Shown here: piece after piece, positions 45,958 to 54,492 of the stretch
How positions within the stretch are numbered: position 1 is the first letter of the stretch
How the letters are laid out: the number at the start of each line of letters is the position of its first letter
NCBI RefSeq assembly: GCF_003076515.1
Contig: NZ_CP022390.1
Span: 2,170,001-2,234,000 of the forward strand
Direction of reading: 5' to 3'
DNA: 64,000 bases
Source: Alcaligenes aquatilis
GTDB taxonomy: Bacteria; Pseudomonadota; Gammaproteobacteria; Burkholderiales; Burkholderiaceae_B
Notes under the pieces: generated by a model
Databases searched by the model: none
The model's input: only the letters and a program-made list of their open reading frames with translations
Told to the model about the DNA's origin: nothing
Program-made: the position numbers and the translations under genes

Positions 45958-46971
45958 ATGGGCATGATGATAGATGGACAATGGCACAGCAACGAGCCTG
46001 TCAGCAGCACTCAGTCCGATACCTTTCAACGTGCCCAATCTGCCTTCCGGGACTGGATTACGGCCGATGGCGGCCCCGGCCCGGAAGGCCAGGCAGCGCA
46101 GCCTGCCCAGGCCAACCGCTATCACCTGTATGTTTCGCTGGCCTGCCCCTGGGCACATCGCACCTTGATCATGCGCGAACTAAAGGGGCTGCAAAAGCTG
46201 ATTTCGGTCTCGGTGGTAAACCCGATCATGGACAATCAAGGCTGGACCTTTGAACCGGCCGATGGCGTGGTTCCGGACCCAGTCATGGATGCTCAATTCC
46301 TGCATCAGCTCTATGCCAAGGCAGACCCACAATTTACCGGGCGCGTTACCGTCCCCGTGCTGTGGGACAAGCAGCGCGGCACGATCATCAATAATGAGTC
46401 GGCCGAGATCATGCGTATTTTCAATAGCGCATTCGATACCTTGGGGGCGCGCAGTCTGGATATGGCACCTGCCGAGCTGCTGGGTGAAATCGACCAGATC
46501 AATGCCCATGTATATGACACCGTCAATAACGGAGTCTACAAAGCAGGTTTTGCCCGCTCACAAGCGGCCTACGACACCGCGGTTCACGCCCTGTTTGACA
46601 GCCTGGATGGACTGGAAGCCCGCCTGAGCCAGCAACGCTATCTGGTCGGTACGCAACTGACCGAGGCTGACTGGCGACTGTTTACCACCTTGATTCGCTT
46701 TGATCCCGTTTATGTCGGCCACTTCAAATGTAATCTGCGCCGTCTGATTGATTATCCGAATCTATGGAATTACATGCTGGAGCTGTACCAAATGCCCGGC
46801 GTGGCCAGCACGTTCAACCTGGATCACATCAAGATCCACTACTACCGCAGCCATCATCAACTGAACCCGAGCGGTATCGTGCCGGCTGGCCCGGTGCTGG
46901 ACCTGAACGGGCCCCACGGACGCGGTCATTTGCCGGTCCAGCCAGGGCCCTTGCATATCGGTCTTCAGTAA
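45958..46971 (+). CDS. yqjG: Glutathionyl-hydroquinone reductase (YqjG/Xi-class GST)
   Basis: A 337-residue glutathione-transferase-fold enzyme that removes glutathione from glutathionyl-hydroquinones. The catalytic motif CPWAHRTLIMRELKGL is at about 62-77. The Xi-class segments VVNPIMDNQGWTF, LWDKQRGTIINNESAEIMRI and the C-terminal ATFNLDHIKIHYYRSH variant are present. It follows wrbA closely. Its last 7 bp overlap the end of the convergent lldD gene. Confidence 0.92.
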   Translation: MGMMIDGQWHSNEPVSSTQSDTFQRAQSAFRDWITADGGPGPEGQAAQPAQANRYHLYVSLACPWAHRTLIMRELKGLQKLISVSVVNPIMDNQGWTFEPADGVVPDPVMDAQFLHQLYAKADPQFTGRVTVPVLWDKQRGTIINNESAEIMRIFNSAFDTLGARSLDMAPAELLGEIDQINAHVYDTVNNGVYKAGFARSQAAYDTAVHALFDSLDGLEARLSQQRYLVGTQLTEADWRLFTTLIRFDPVYVGHFKCNLRRLIDYPNLWNYMLELYQMPGVASTFNLDHIKIHYYRSHHQLNPSGIVPAGPVLDLNGPHGRGHLPVQPGPLHIGLQ

Positions 46972-48134
46972 CCGGGACGATCAAAAATATCGGGATTGAG
47001 CAAGATGGAGCGGTCTACCTGATTGATATCGGTACGACCGCAAAAAGCCATGGATACATCCAGCTCATTGGCCATCAGTTTCAGTAGGCGAGCCACCCCC
47101 GCCTGACCTGCTGCACCCAAGGCATACAGGAAAGCACGGCCAATCATGGCGCCTTGGGCACCCAGGGCTCGGGCGCGCAACACATCCTGACCACTGCGGA
47201 TTCCCCCATCGACCAGCACCTCAATCTTGTCGCCCACCGCCTTGCTGATCGCAGGCAGGCAGGAAATTGATGACGGTGCGCCATCCAACTGACGGCCACC
47301 GTGATTGGACACGATCAAGGCATCGGCGCCGCTATCGACGGCGTAACGGGCATCGTCCGCATCCATAATGCCTTTCACAATCAGCTTTCCGCCCCAGGCA
47401 TTCTTGATCCACTCAATGTCTTTCCAGTTCAAGGTCGGGTCGAACTGCTCGGCAGTCCAGGTCGACAAGGAGCGCAGATCCGACACGCCCTTGGCGTGAC
47501 CGACGATATTGCCAAAGCTGCGACGGTGCGTACGCAACATATTGCGGCACCAATAAGGCTTGGTCGCCAGATTCAGCAAATTAGGAATGGTCAGACGCGG
47601 GGGTGTGGTCAGGCCATTTTTGATGTCCTTGTGACGCTGGCCCAGCACTTGCAAGTCCAAGGTCAACACCAAAGCCGAGCAATTGGCGGCTTTGGCACGC
47701 GCGATCAGGTTCTCAATAAAGCTGCGATCACGCATCACATAAAGCTGAAACCAGAACGGGGCGCGGGTCGCCTGAGCCACATCTTCCAGCGAGCACACGC
47801 TCATGGTGGACAGGGTGAAAGGAATGCCAAAATCCCGTGCGGCCAAGGCTGCCAGCATTTCGCCATCAGCATGCTGCATACCCGTCAGACCAGTGGGAGA
47901 AATTGCCACGGGCATGGCCACATCCTGACCCAAGAGCTTGGTCTTAAGGCTGCGATGGTCAATATCTACCGCCACGCGCTGTTTGAATTTCAGTTTGTGA
48001 AAATCCTGCTCGTTCGCATGATACGTTCCCTGCGTCCAGGAGCCGGAATCAGCGTAGTCATAAAACATCTTGGGCACGCGGCGTTTAGCCGCCAGGCGGA
48101 AATCTTCAGTGCAGGTAATTTTCGACAGATCCAT
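46965..48134 (-). CDS. lldD: L-lactate dehydrogenase (FMN-dependent, quinone-linked)
   Basis: A 389-residue alpha-hydroxy-acid oxidising flavoenzyme; it oxidises L-lactate to pyruvate and passes electrons to the respiratory chain. Conserved parts: YDYADSGSW near the N-terminus, FQLYVMRDR, LTLDLQVLGQRHKDIKNG (Lys/Arg region), and the active-site stretch IVSNHGGRQLDGAPS plus GIRSGQDVLRARALGAQGAMIGR. The ATG at 48134 has GGAG 9 nt upstream. It is not next to the permease at the left edge. A related oxidase for another 2-hydroxy acid is possible. Confidence 0.87.
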   Translation of the reverse strand: MDLSKITCTEDFRLAAKRRVPKMFYDYADSGSWTQGTYHANEQDFHKLKFKQRVAVDIDHRSLKTKLLGQDVAMPVAISPTGLTGMQHADGEMLAALAARDFGIPFTLSTMSVCSLEDVAQATRAPFWFQLYVMRDRSFIENLIARAKAANCSALVLTLDLQVLGQRHKDIKNGLTTPPRLTIPNLLNLATKPYWCRNMLRTHRRSFGNIVGHAKGVSDLRSLSTWTAEQFDPTLNWKDIEWIKNAWGGKLIVKGIMDADDARYAVDSGADALIVSNHGGRQLDGAPSSISCLPAISKAVGDKIEVLVDGGIRSGQDVLRARALGAQGAMIGRAFLYALGAAGQAGVARLLKLMANELDVSMAFCGRTDINQVDRSILLNPDIFDRPGY

Positions 48135-48368
48135 GACATTGGGCTCCAAAACAATGGCGTAATAATGCGGCTTTGTTTCCTGTGGGACAAGTCATCCGAA
48201 GCAGACTGTTCGAAGTTTCTTCCTTCTCTATTTTTCTGCGTGAGCCCAATCATGAACGTGACCAGTCCCGGGCAGGGCTACAAGCCTTGCGCCTGGCGGC
48301 TTTCCAGCGTTTCCCTATACCGAGAAATCCAAAAAGAGACTATTTTGCTAAAAAGAACAGATATTTTG
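48135..48368. other. Non-coding region between lldD and the first tRNA-Arg
   Basis: Holds the lldD promoter on the minus strand, which I could not place. No LldR-type operator is visible here, in contrast to the permease promoter. Confidence 0.4.
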
Positions 48369-48397
48369 GTGACAAGTCAAAATGGTCGTGCTATAGT
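48369..48397 (+). promoter_or_regulatory. Promoter of the first tRNA-Arg
   Basis: GTGACA, a 17-bp spacer, then TATAGT. The tRNA 5' end lies 12 bp after the -10 box. Confidence 0.6.
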
Positions 48398-48492
48398 TTT
48401 ACTTCTTTAGCGGCTGTAGCTCAGTTGGATAGAGTACTTGGCTACGAACCAAGGGGTCGTGGGTTCGAATCCTGCCAGCCGCGCCATATTCA
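48389..48492 (+). repeat. 104-bp direct repeat, copy 1 (contains tRNA-Arg)
   Basis: Matches 49046-49149 at 101 of 104 positions by eye. It covers the -10 box, the whole tRNA and six bases after CCA. Mismatches: one in the leader and two that form a single base pair in the T-stem. Confidence 0.9.
48410..48486 (+). tRNA. tRNA-Arg (anticodon ACG)
   Basis: 77 nt with encoded CCA. The acceptor GCGGCTG pairs with CAGCCGC; anticodon arm CTTGG-CTACGAA-CCAAG gives ACG; the T-loop is TTCGAAT. It reads CGU/CGC/CGA after A-to-I editing. Own promoter and terminator. Confidence 0.98.
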
Positions 48493-48494
48493 GT

Positions 48495-48530
48495 AAAAAA
48501 GCCATTTCTTCGGAAATGGCTTTTTTGCTT
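48495..48530 (+). terminator. Terminator of the first tRNA-Arg
   Basis: A 14-bp stem built on GCCATTTC / GAAATGGC with a TTCG tetraloop and a T6 tail, 8 bp after the tRNA. Confidence 0.95.
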
Positions 48531-48595
48531 TCTACTCGGATATCAGGCGGCAAAAAGTTTCTCTACACGGCCGAACGGCACTCATGCCTGCACCC

Positions 48596-48628
<33 letters not shown>

Positions 48629-48659
48629 CGAGCAGGATTGAACAAAAAAATGAGCACTA

Positions 48660-48689
48660 CCGTTCCTGGCTTTATATAGCCAGGAACGG
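48660..48689. other. Perfect 12-bp hairpin between the tRNA-Arg copies
   Basis: CCGTTCCTGGCT / AGCCAGGAACGG with loop TTATAT. There is no T run directly after it on the plus strand; on the minus strand a T7 tract follows ten bases later, but no minus-strand gene is seen upstream. Confidence 0.7.
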
Positions 48690-49024
48690 CTCCTTCACAG
48701 CCTTATCGTCTTTCTGACAACGCAATACCCGCAGCATCCCCAAACCCGTCGTGCACCCATGCCGTTACGGGAACGGCATAGCTCCATCCACCCGCTTTCC
48801 ACCAGCATTCTGCAAACCACGCTTTGGTGGTATTGGCGGCAATACTCAGGCCGTCAAACGCTCCAGCGAGGAGATAGTCCTCGTCAAAGGCATCCGCAGC
48901 TTAAAAACACTACACAGTGTCAGGTTAAATTCGCCTCACCTTGCGTCACAACCCCGCCAACACCTTATTTTCTGGTCTTTTCAGAAAAATTTTGCCTTTA
49001 TTTCAAGAAAAACGCTTTTTAGGC
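48690..49024. other. Non-coding spacer between tRNA-Arg copies
   Basis: No gene that I can support. Open frames of 87-100 codons overlap the second tRNA promoter, have no ribosome site and resemble nothing I know. Confidence 0.5.
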
Positions 49025-49054
49025 TTGTCATCCAGATAAATAATCTGCTATAGT
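49025..49054 (+). promoter_or_regulatory. Promoter of the second tRNA-Arg
   Basis: TTGTCA, an 18-bp spacer, then TATAGT. The -10 lies inside the repeat, but the -35 lies outside it and differs from that of copy 1. Confidence 0.6.
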
Positions 49055-49149
49055 TTCACTTCTTTAGCGGCTGTAGCTCAGTTGGATAGAGTACTTGGCT
49101 ACGAACCAAGGGGTCGTGAGTTCGAATCTTGCCAGCCGCGCCATATTCA
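49046..49149 (+). repeat. 104-bp direct repeat, copy 2 (contains tRNA-Arg)
   Basis: Second copy of the repeat at 48389-48492; 553 bp separate the copies. Confidence 0.9.
49067..49143 (+). tRNA. tRNA-Arg (anticodon ACG), second copy
   Basis: 77 nt with encoded CCA. Identical to the first copy except in the T-stem, where a G-C pair (GTGGG/CCTGC) has become A-T (GTGAG/CTTGC). The pairing is kept, so both copies should fold and function. Confidence 0.98.
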
Positions 49150-49228
49150 CGTTGGTTTCTTTACTGAAATTAACGACCAGAGTTAGAACTCGTGGGATAA
49201 AACCCAATGGATGAGACTCTGAAAAGAT
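49144..49228. other. Trailer of the second tRNA-Arg
   Basis: No gene seen. The trailer is longer than that of copy 1 before its terminator. Confidence 0.4.
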
Positions 49229-49265
49229 CAGCCCTGATGACATTGTCATCAGGGCTTTTTCTTTG
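49229..49265 (+). terminator. Terminator of the second tRNA-Arg
   Basis: Perfect stem AGCCCTGATGAC / GTCATCAGGGCT, loop ATT, then TTTTCTTT. It is 86 bp downstream of the tRNA and unrelated in sequence to the terminator of copy 1. Confidence 0.93.
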
Positions 49266-49486
49266 CCTCCCGCTTTCTTTTCTCCCCCCACTACTCACCC
49301 ACCAACAGATCAAATCCCTGTCACCGAAAACCGGGCACAATATCTATTGCACTTACTTGCCCCCCAAGGGCCTGAATCGTACAGGGCCAAGCGGTGTAAA
49401 GTAGCGACTTCCGCCAGATAGGACCTCCCCGCCCCTGCCAGCCCACACAATCTGCGCGGACCTCTTCTTATTCGACAGGATTGACC

Positions 49487-49822
49487 ATGTTTGAGCGCAC
49501 AAAACTTCTTTTGCCTTTAGCGGCCCTCCTTCTGGCCAGCACCAATAGCTACGCCCGGGACAGCAGCCCTGCCATTCAACTGGCCCAAATGGGCGGAGCC
49601 ATGCATGCTGCCGCCGAAGTGTGCGGTGACTACAGCCAGGCCCAGCTTGATGAGATGAAAAAACAGCAGAAATCCTCCATTCAAAGCATGGGGCTCAATG
49701 ACGAGGACTTTGACAAAGCTTTTGAGCAAGGTGTGGACCGGGGTCGTCAGGATCTACAGAAAGCCACAGCCGAACAACGCCAGCAAATGTGCGAGCAGTT
49801 GCGCTCCGGCCCCAAGTTCTGA
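49487..49822 (+). CDS. Small exported protein, unknown
   Basis: A 111-residue protein with a signal peptide (MFERTKLLLPLAALLLASTNSYA, cleavage after about residue 23). The mature part is helical and highly charged, with two cysteines (EVCGDY and QMCEQL), one near each end, that may form a disulfide. I recognise no family. AGGA lies 7 nt before the ATG. A TTG six bases upstream is less likely. It stands alone, between the tRNA terminator and its own terminator. Confidence 0.75.
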   Translation: MFERTKLLLPLAALLLASTNSYARDSSPAIQLAQMGGAMHAAAEVCGDYSQAQLDEMKKQQKSSIQSMGLNDEDFDKAFEQGVDRGRQDLQKATAEQRQQMCEQLRSGPKF

Positions 49823-49841
49823 GCTCACCCTACCCAACAAG

Positions 49842-49879
49842 AAAGCGCTCTGGCCCGCAAGGAACCAGAGCGCTTTTTT
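49842..49879. terminator. Bidirectional terminator between the exported-protein gene and pntB
   Basis: Stem AAAGCGCTCTGG / CCAGAGCGCTTT with an 11-base loop, T run on the plus strand and A-rich 5' side. It lies between convergent genes. Confidence 0.88.
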
Positions 49880-49905
49880 ACTGCCTGCGCTAAAACTGAA
49901 AGGGT

Positions 49906-51342
49906 TTACAGCGCTTTGACCATGTCTTCGATGGTCTTTTTGGCATCGCCAAACACCATCATGGTCTTGTCCATATAGAACAGTTCGTTATCCAGACCGG
50001 CATAACCAGCAGCCATGGAACGCTTGTTCACGATCACGGTTCGAGCTTTGTAGGCCTCCAAAATTGGCATACCCGCAATCGGCGAAGCCGGATCGTTTTT
50101 AGCCGCTGGGTTGACCACATCGTTGGCCCCCAGCACCAGCACCACATCGGTCTGAGCAAACTCGCTATTGATGTCGTCCATTTCAAAGACTTGCTCGTAA
50201 GGCATTTCCGCCTCGGCCAGCAAGACGTTCATATGGCCAGGCATACGACCGGCCACCGGATGAATGGCGTAGCGCACATTCACACCCTGGCTGGTCAGCT
50301 TGTCCGACAGCTCTTTCAAAGCGTGTTGAGCACGAGCCACGGCCAAACCGTAACCGGGCACAATCACCACGGACTCAGCATTGCTCATCATGAACGCGGC
50401 ATCTTCAGCACTGCCGGATTTCACCGAACGACTGCCCTGATCCGCAGCACCCGCAGCCGCTTCCGGATTGGCACCAAAACCGCCCAGGATCACGTTGAAG
50501 AAGGCACGGTTCATGGCCTTGCACATGATGTAGGACAGAATCGCACCGGAGGAGCCCACCAGCGAACCGGCGATGATCAGCATGGAGTTGTTCAGGGAGA
50601 AACCAATCCCTGCGGCCGCCCAGCCCGAGTAGCTGTTCAGCATGGACACCACCACGGGCATGTCTGCCCCGCCAATCGGGATGATCAGCATCACGCCCAG
50701 CAGGAAGGACAAGGCCAGCAGCACGCCAAAGGCCCACCATGCCTGGGTCATCACAAAGATCACACCGCAAGCCAGGGCCAGCAGCCCCAGCAGCAGGTTC
50801 AGCATGTGCTGACCTTTGAAGGTGACAGGTGCGCCCTGGAACAGTCGAAACTTGTACTTGCCCGACAGCTTGCCAAACGCGATCACCGAACCGGAGAAGG
50901 TAATGGCACCGACCAGCGCGCCCAAAGCCAGCTCCACACGGTTACCCATAGGCAGAGCCACCTCGGCCGAACCAATCCCGAAGGCCACCGGCTCCAGCAC
51001 CACGGCAATCGCAATGGCCACGGCAGCCAGACCAATCATGCTGTGCATGAAGGCCACCAGTTCCGGCATCTTGGTCATCTCGACACGGCGCGCCATGACG
51101 GTGCCCAGCACGCCACCAATCACCAAACCAATCAGAACCCGCAGCAAGCCAGAGAGCTCTTTACCTTCAGGGGCCAGGCTATAAATAAGCACAGCGGTAG
51201 TGGCAATGGCCAAGGCCATCCCCACCATGCCGAACAAGTTGCCACGACGCGAGCTGGCCGGATGCGACAAGCCTTTCAGGGCCTGAATAAAACACACCGA
51301 GGCCAGCAAATAGCACAAGGTAACGGTATTCATGGAAATCAT
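49906..51342 (-). CDS. pntB: NAD(P) transhydrogenase subunit beta
   Basis: A 478-residue membrane subunit of the proton-translocating transhydrogenase, which makes NADPH from NADH using the proton gradient. About eight or nine membrane segments are followed by the NADP-binding domain III: VIVPGYGLAVARAQHALKEL, YAIHPVAGRMPGHMNVLLAEA and VIVNKRSMAAGYAGLDNELFY. The start ATGA overlaps the pntAB stop by 4 bp. Confidence 0.96.
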   Translation of the reverse strand: MISMNTVTLCYLLASVCFIQALKGLSHPASSRRGNLFGMVGMALAIATTAVLIYSLAPEGKELSGLLRVLIGLVIGGVLGTVMARRVEMTKMPELVAFMHSMIGLAAVAIAIAVVLEPVAFGIGSAEVALPMGNRVELALGALVGAITFSGSVIAFGKLSGKYKFRLFQGAPVTFKGQHMLNLLLGLLALACGVIFVMTQAWWAFGVLLALSFLLGVMLIIPIGGADMPVVVSMLNSYSGWAAAGIGFSLNNSMLIIAGSLVGSSGAILSYIMCKAMNRAFFNVILGGFGANPEAAAGAADQGSRSVKSGSAEDAAFMMSNAESVVIVPGYGLAVARAQHALKELSDKLTSQGVNVRYAIHPVAGRMPGHMNVLLAEAEMPYEQVFEMDDINSEFAQTDVVLVLGANDVVNPAAKNDPASPIAGMPILEAYKARTVIVNKRSMAAGYAGLDNELFYMDKTMMVFGDAKKTIEDMVKAL

Positions 51343-51659
51343 GACTGCCCTTCCTTGGGCGTATTTTTAGCGCCCTTCTTTTTGAACATTTCCAACATGC
51401 GGCGGGTTACCAGGAAACCACCAAACACGTTGACCGAGGCCAGCGCTGTGGCAATAATGCCCATCGCCTGCGCCCAAGGGCTTTCGGTCAGGGCCGCTGC
51501 CAACATCCCGCCCACAATAATGATGGCCGAGATCGCGTTGGTCACCGCCATCAAGGGCGTGTGCAAAGCGGGTGTCACTGTCCAGACCACGTGATACCCC
51601 ACGTAGATGGCCAACACAAAGATGATCAGGTTAATGACCAGGGGAGAAATAATATCCAT
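51339..51659 (-). CDS. pntAB: NAD(P) transhydrogenase subunit alpha, part 2 (membrane)
   Basis: A 106-residue membrane part of the alpha subunit, encoded separately as in Rhodospirillum. Three or four hydrophobic helices, with the typical TPALHTPLMAVTNAISAIIIVGGM stretch. The ATG at 51659 is 4 bp after the pntAA stop; longer readings overlap pntAA and are not needed. Confidence 0.94.
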   Translation of the reverse strand: MDIISPLVINLIIFVLAIYVGYHVVWTVTPALHTPLMAVTNAISAIIIVGGMLAAALTESPWAQAMGIIATALASVNVFGGFLVTRRMLEMFKKKGAKNTPKEGQS

Positions 51660-51663
51660 GGCG

Positions 51664-52782
51664 TCAAGCTCCCTGCTGTGGAAAGAGTCGTTTGCCACCC
51701 TGTACAACGCGGCTGGCATTCACAATGTCGTCGTCCGCAGGGATATGCAGCTCGTCAGACTGATCCTTGAGCATCAAGCCCAGGAACTGTTGAATATTGC
51801 GTGCGTACAAGGCAGAGGCATCCGCGGCCACACGGGCCGGGAAGTTGGTCTCGCCCACCAGGGTCACGCCATGTTTTTCCACAATCTGATCCGCCTCGGT
51901 CAAGGCGCAGTTACCGCCACGGGCCGCGGCCAGATCAACAATGACCGAACCCGCCCGCATGGACTGCACCACATCCTCGGCAATCAGACGCGGAGCAGGG
52001 CGCCCCGGAATCAATGCCGTGGTGATGATGACGTCGGCCTGGGCGCAACGTGCCGCCACCACCGCCGCCTGCCGTTGCAACCAGGAAGCGGGCATGGGAC
52101 GGGCATAACCGCCTACCCCTTGCGCCGCCTCACGCTCTTCATCCGTCTCGTAGGGCACGTCAATAAACTTGCCACCCAAGGACTCGATCTGCTCACGCGC
52201 GGCAGGACGCACGTCAGAGGCTTCCACCACCGCCCCCAGACGACGCGCTGTCGCAATCGCCTGCAAACCGGCCACACCCGCGCCCAGCACCACAACTCGG
52301 GCCGCTTTGACGGTGCCCGCCGCGGTCATCATCATGGGGAAGAATCGGGGATATAAGGTGGCCGCTTTCAGCACTGCGGCATAACCGGCAATATTGGCTT
52401 GTGAGGACAGAACGTCCATGCTTTGCGCCCGCGTAGTGCGCGGGATCAGCTCCAGGGCAAATGCCTGGCAGCCCGAAGAGGCCAGCCTGTCCAGACCCTC
52501 GCTCTCGTAAGGGTCCAGCATACCGACGACCACATGCTCGGCACGTAAACGTGCCGAATCAACATCAGCCGGGCCCACTACCAGCAGCACGGTGGCTTGA
52601 TAGGGATCGCCTATCGTTGCCCCTGCTGCCTCGTAGTCAGCATCCGAGCTGGCAATACCCTGTCCGGCACCCGCCTCGATAATCACCTCATGGCCCGCCT
52701 TGCGGTAAGCCTTGATGGTATCGGGCGTGGCCGCTACCCTCTTTTCCCCGGTCCCCCGGGGGCTTAGTACACCCAGTCGCAT
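51664..52782 (-). CDS. pntAA: NAD(P) transhydrogenase subunit alpha, part 1 (NAD-binding)
   Basis: The 372-residue soluble domain I binds NAD(H). It is alanine-dehydrogenase-like, with LGVLSPRGTGEKRVAATPDT at the N-terminus and the Rossmann motif VVVLGAGVAGLQAIATARRLGAVVEASDVR at about residues 170-199. The ATG at 52782 has GGAG 8 nt upstream; a TTG two codons earlier is an alternative. First gene of pntAA-pntAB-pntB. Confidence 0.95.
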   Translation of the reverse strand: MRLGVLSPRGTGEKRVAATPDTIKAYRKAGHEVIIEAGAGQGIASSDADYEAAGATIGDPYQATVLLVVGPADVDSARLRAEHVVVGMLDPYESEGLDRLASSGCQAFALELIPRTTRAQSMDVLSSQANIAGYAAVLKAATLYPRFFPMMMTAAGTVKAARVVVLGAGVAGLQAIATARRLGAVVEASDVRPAAREQIESLGGKFIDVPYETDEEREAAQGVGGYARPMPASWLQRQAAVVAARCAQADVIITTALIPGRPAPRLIAEDVVQSMRAGSVIVDLAAARGGNCALTEADQIVEKHGVTLVGETNFPARVAADASALYARNIQQFLGLMLKDQSDELHIPADDDIVNASRVVQGGKRLFPQQGA

Positions 52783-53437
52783 CTTCAATCTCCAGTTAAT
52801 TAACTAACTTCTATGATCTCTGACGACGTGCAGTACCCGGATGGGTGAGTCTGTCCCCCAAGGGGACACGACCCAACAACCTCTCCGGCCCGGTCTGTGT
52901 CTGTCCACAACACCGGAACACCATCTATAAATTCGGATGTGCATGAGCAGGCCTATTGCAGACCTGCTTGAACAGGATAAATACCTACCCCGTTGTATCC
53001 CTCTCCCGCCCCTGCCTTTTGCAGGAAACCACCATTCTTTTTGAACTCACTATAAGGGCCTTTATTTGACACAAGAAACCCTAACTCGCACTAGACCGCT
53101 TTAGACGAAAAAGCAAGACACATTACTACCACCTGATTATCGCAATAGGATGCTTGTTCTACGGATTTTTTTTGCTTGCCTGCCCGGTAACACTGATCCA
53201 ATCAGCCTTTGCCTTGGACTTAGACGCCTGATAATTAAAACTACAAGTATTGGCCTGCTGCTAAGATAGCAACTTCTTATAAAACTTGTCATTAATCTGT
53301 AATGTTCGCTCAGAATCCCGCTACCGCTAGGTTTACCTCGTCAATAGCCGCTGAGCTGCCTCTTTTTAAAGCCTAGGCAAGCGCTCCCCTGCTTGTCGGT
53401 TTACCTGCACTCTTGAGCCCCAGGCTGATCTATCCCC
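52783..53437. other. 655-bp intergenic region between pntAA and the iron-type ABC operon
   Basis: No gene seen on either strand. It holds divergent promoters that I could not place firmly. Short dyads are visible: TGTCCCC/GGGGACA at 52852-52868 and CCTGC-CTTTT-GCAGG near 53015-53030. A TTGACA at about 53066 lacks a good -10. It is AT-richer than its surroundings, especially from 53150 to 53320. Confidence 0.5.
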
Positions 53438-54487
53438 ATGGCAGAAATCCACATCGATCGCGTAGTGAAACGCTACGGCAGCAACACCATCATCAATGAA
53501 TTGAGCCTGCAAATCCGGCATGGCGAGTTCTTCACGTTACTAGGGCCCAGCGGCTGTGGGAAAACCACGTTGCTGCGTATGATTGCCGGTTTCATCATCC
53601 CCGATGAAGGCCGTCTGTTTCTGGACAAGGAAGATATTACCTATCTGCCCGCGCACAAACGCGAGACCGGCATGGTGTTCCAGGACTACGCGCTGTTCCC
53701 CGATAAAACCGTATTTGACAATGTGGCTTACGGCTTGCGGGTGCGCAAGGTCAGCAGCAGCGACATCAAGAAAAAAGTCGCCTATATCCTGGACCGCGTT
53801 GAGCTGGGCGGCATGGCCCAGCGCTACCCGGCCGAGCTGTCCGGCGGCCAGCGCCAGCGTGTGGCCCTAGCCCGCGCCCTGGTGATCGAGCCCCGTGTCT
53901 TGTTGATGGATGAACCCTTGTCCAATCTGGATGCCAAGCTGCGTATTCAAATGCGCCAGGTCATCCGCGAATTGCAGCAGGAATCCAACATCACGGCTAT
54001 TTTCGTGACGCATGACCAGGAAGAAGCCCTGTCCATGTCGGATCGCATTGCCTTGTTGCGCCAGGGCCGTATCGATCAGCTCGATACCCCCGAAGCCATG
54101 TACGCCACACCGCGTACCGCCTATGCCGCCGACTTTATTGGCGCGGCCAACCTGATCGACACTCTGGGTGTACATGTGGACGCCGATCACACCACCGTCA
54201 GTATTGCCGGCGGACACATTCTGGTAAACAGCCCGGCCCCTGATGGCCAGGTGCTGCTGGCAGTACGCCCCGAAAACATCACCCTGCATACCGAAGCCCA
54301 GGCTGGCAGCATCCCCGCTCAAGTCGTGGCACGCCAGTACCTAGGGACTAAAACGGCCTACAGCCTGAAGTTGAGCGACGGCAAACCCATTATTGCTGAC
54401 GTTGCTGCCGCCCAGGACCCACATCTGTCTGCAGGTGGCTCGGTGAATCTGAGCTTTAGTCCTGAATGCCGTCTGGTCGAGGCCTAA
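53438..54487 (+). CDS. ABC transporter ATPase, Fe(III)/polyamine type (FbpC/PotA-like)
   Basis: A 349-residue ATPase of the importer family for Fe3+, polyamines, phosphonates and sulfate. Walker A is GPSGCGKTTLLRMIAG (about 37-52), Q-loop MVFQDYALFPDKTV, signature LSGGQRQRVALARAL, Walker B LLMDEPLSNLD, followed by a C-terminal TOBE domain from about 240. No Shine-Dalgarno is visible before the ATG. It ends 5 bp before the permease start. Confidence 0.92.
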   Translation: MAEIHIDRVVKRYGSNTIINELSLQIRHGEFFTLLGPSGCGKTTLLRMIAGFIIPDEGRLFLDKEDITYLPAHKRETGMVFQDYALFPDKTVFDNVAYGLRVRKVSSSDIKKKVAYILDRVELGGMAQRYPAELSGGQRQRVALARALVIEPRVLLMDEPLSNLDAKLRIQMRQVIRELQQESNITAIFVTHDQEEALSMSDRIALLRQGRIDQLDTPEAMYATPRTAYAADFIGAANLIDTLGVHVDADHTTVSIAGGHILVNSPAPDGQVLLAVRPENITLHTEAQAGSIPAQVVARQYLGTKTAYSLKLSDGKPIIADVAAAQDPHLSAGGSVNLSFSPECRLVEA

Positions 54488-54492
54488 GACCC

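Noticed and set aside
48751..49053. 100-codon frame between the tRNA-Arg copies as a possible integrase remnant
   Set aside because: No integrase or transposase motif, runs into the second tRNA promoter, no ribosome site. The repeats also include the whole tRNA plus -10, unlike the 3'-end-only repeats left by integrative elements.
52852..52868. TGTCCCC/GGGGACA dyad near pntAA as a specific operator
   Set aside because: Short, no second copy and no regulator gene nearby; recorded only as part of the intergenic region.
53231..53249. Possible Fur box upstream of the iron-type ABC operon
   Set aside because: Only the first hexamer GATAAT and scattered positions match (11 of 19); too weak to claim iron control.
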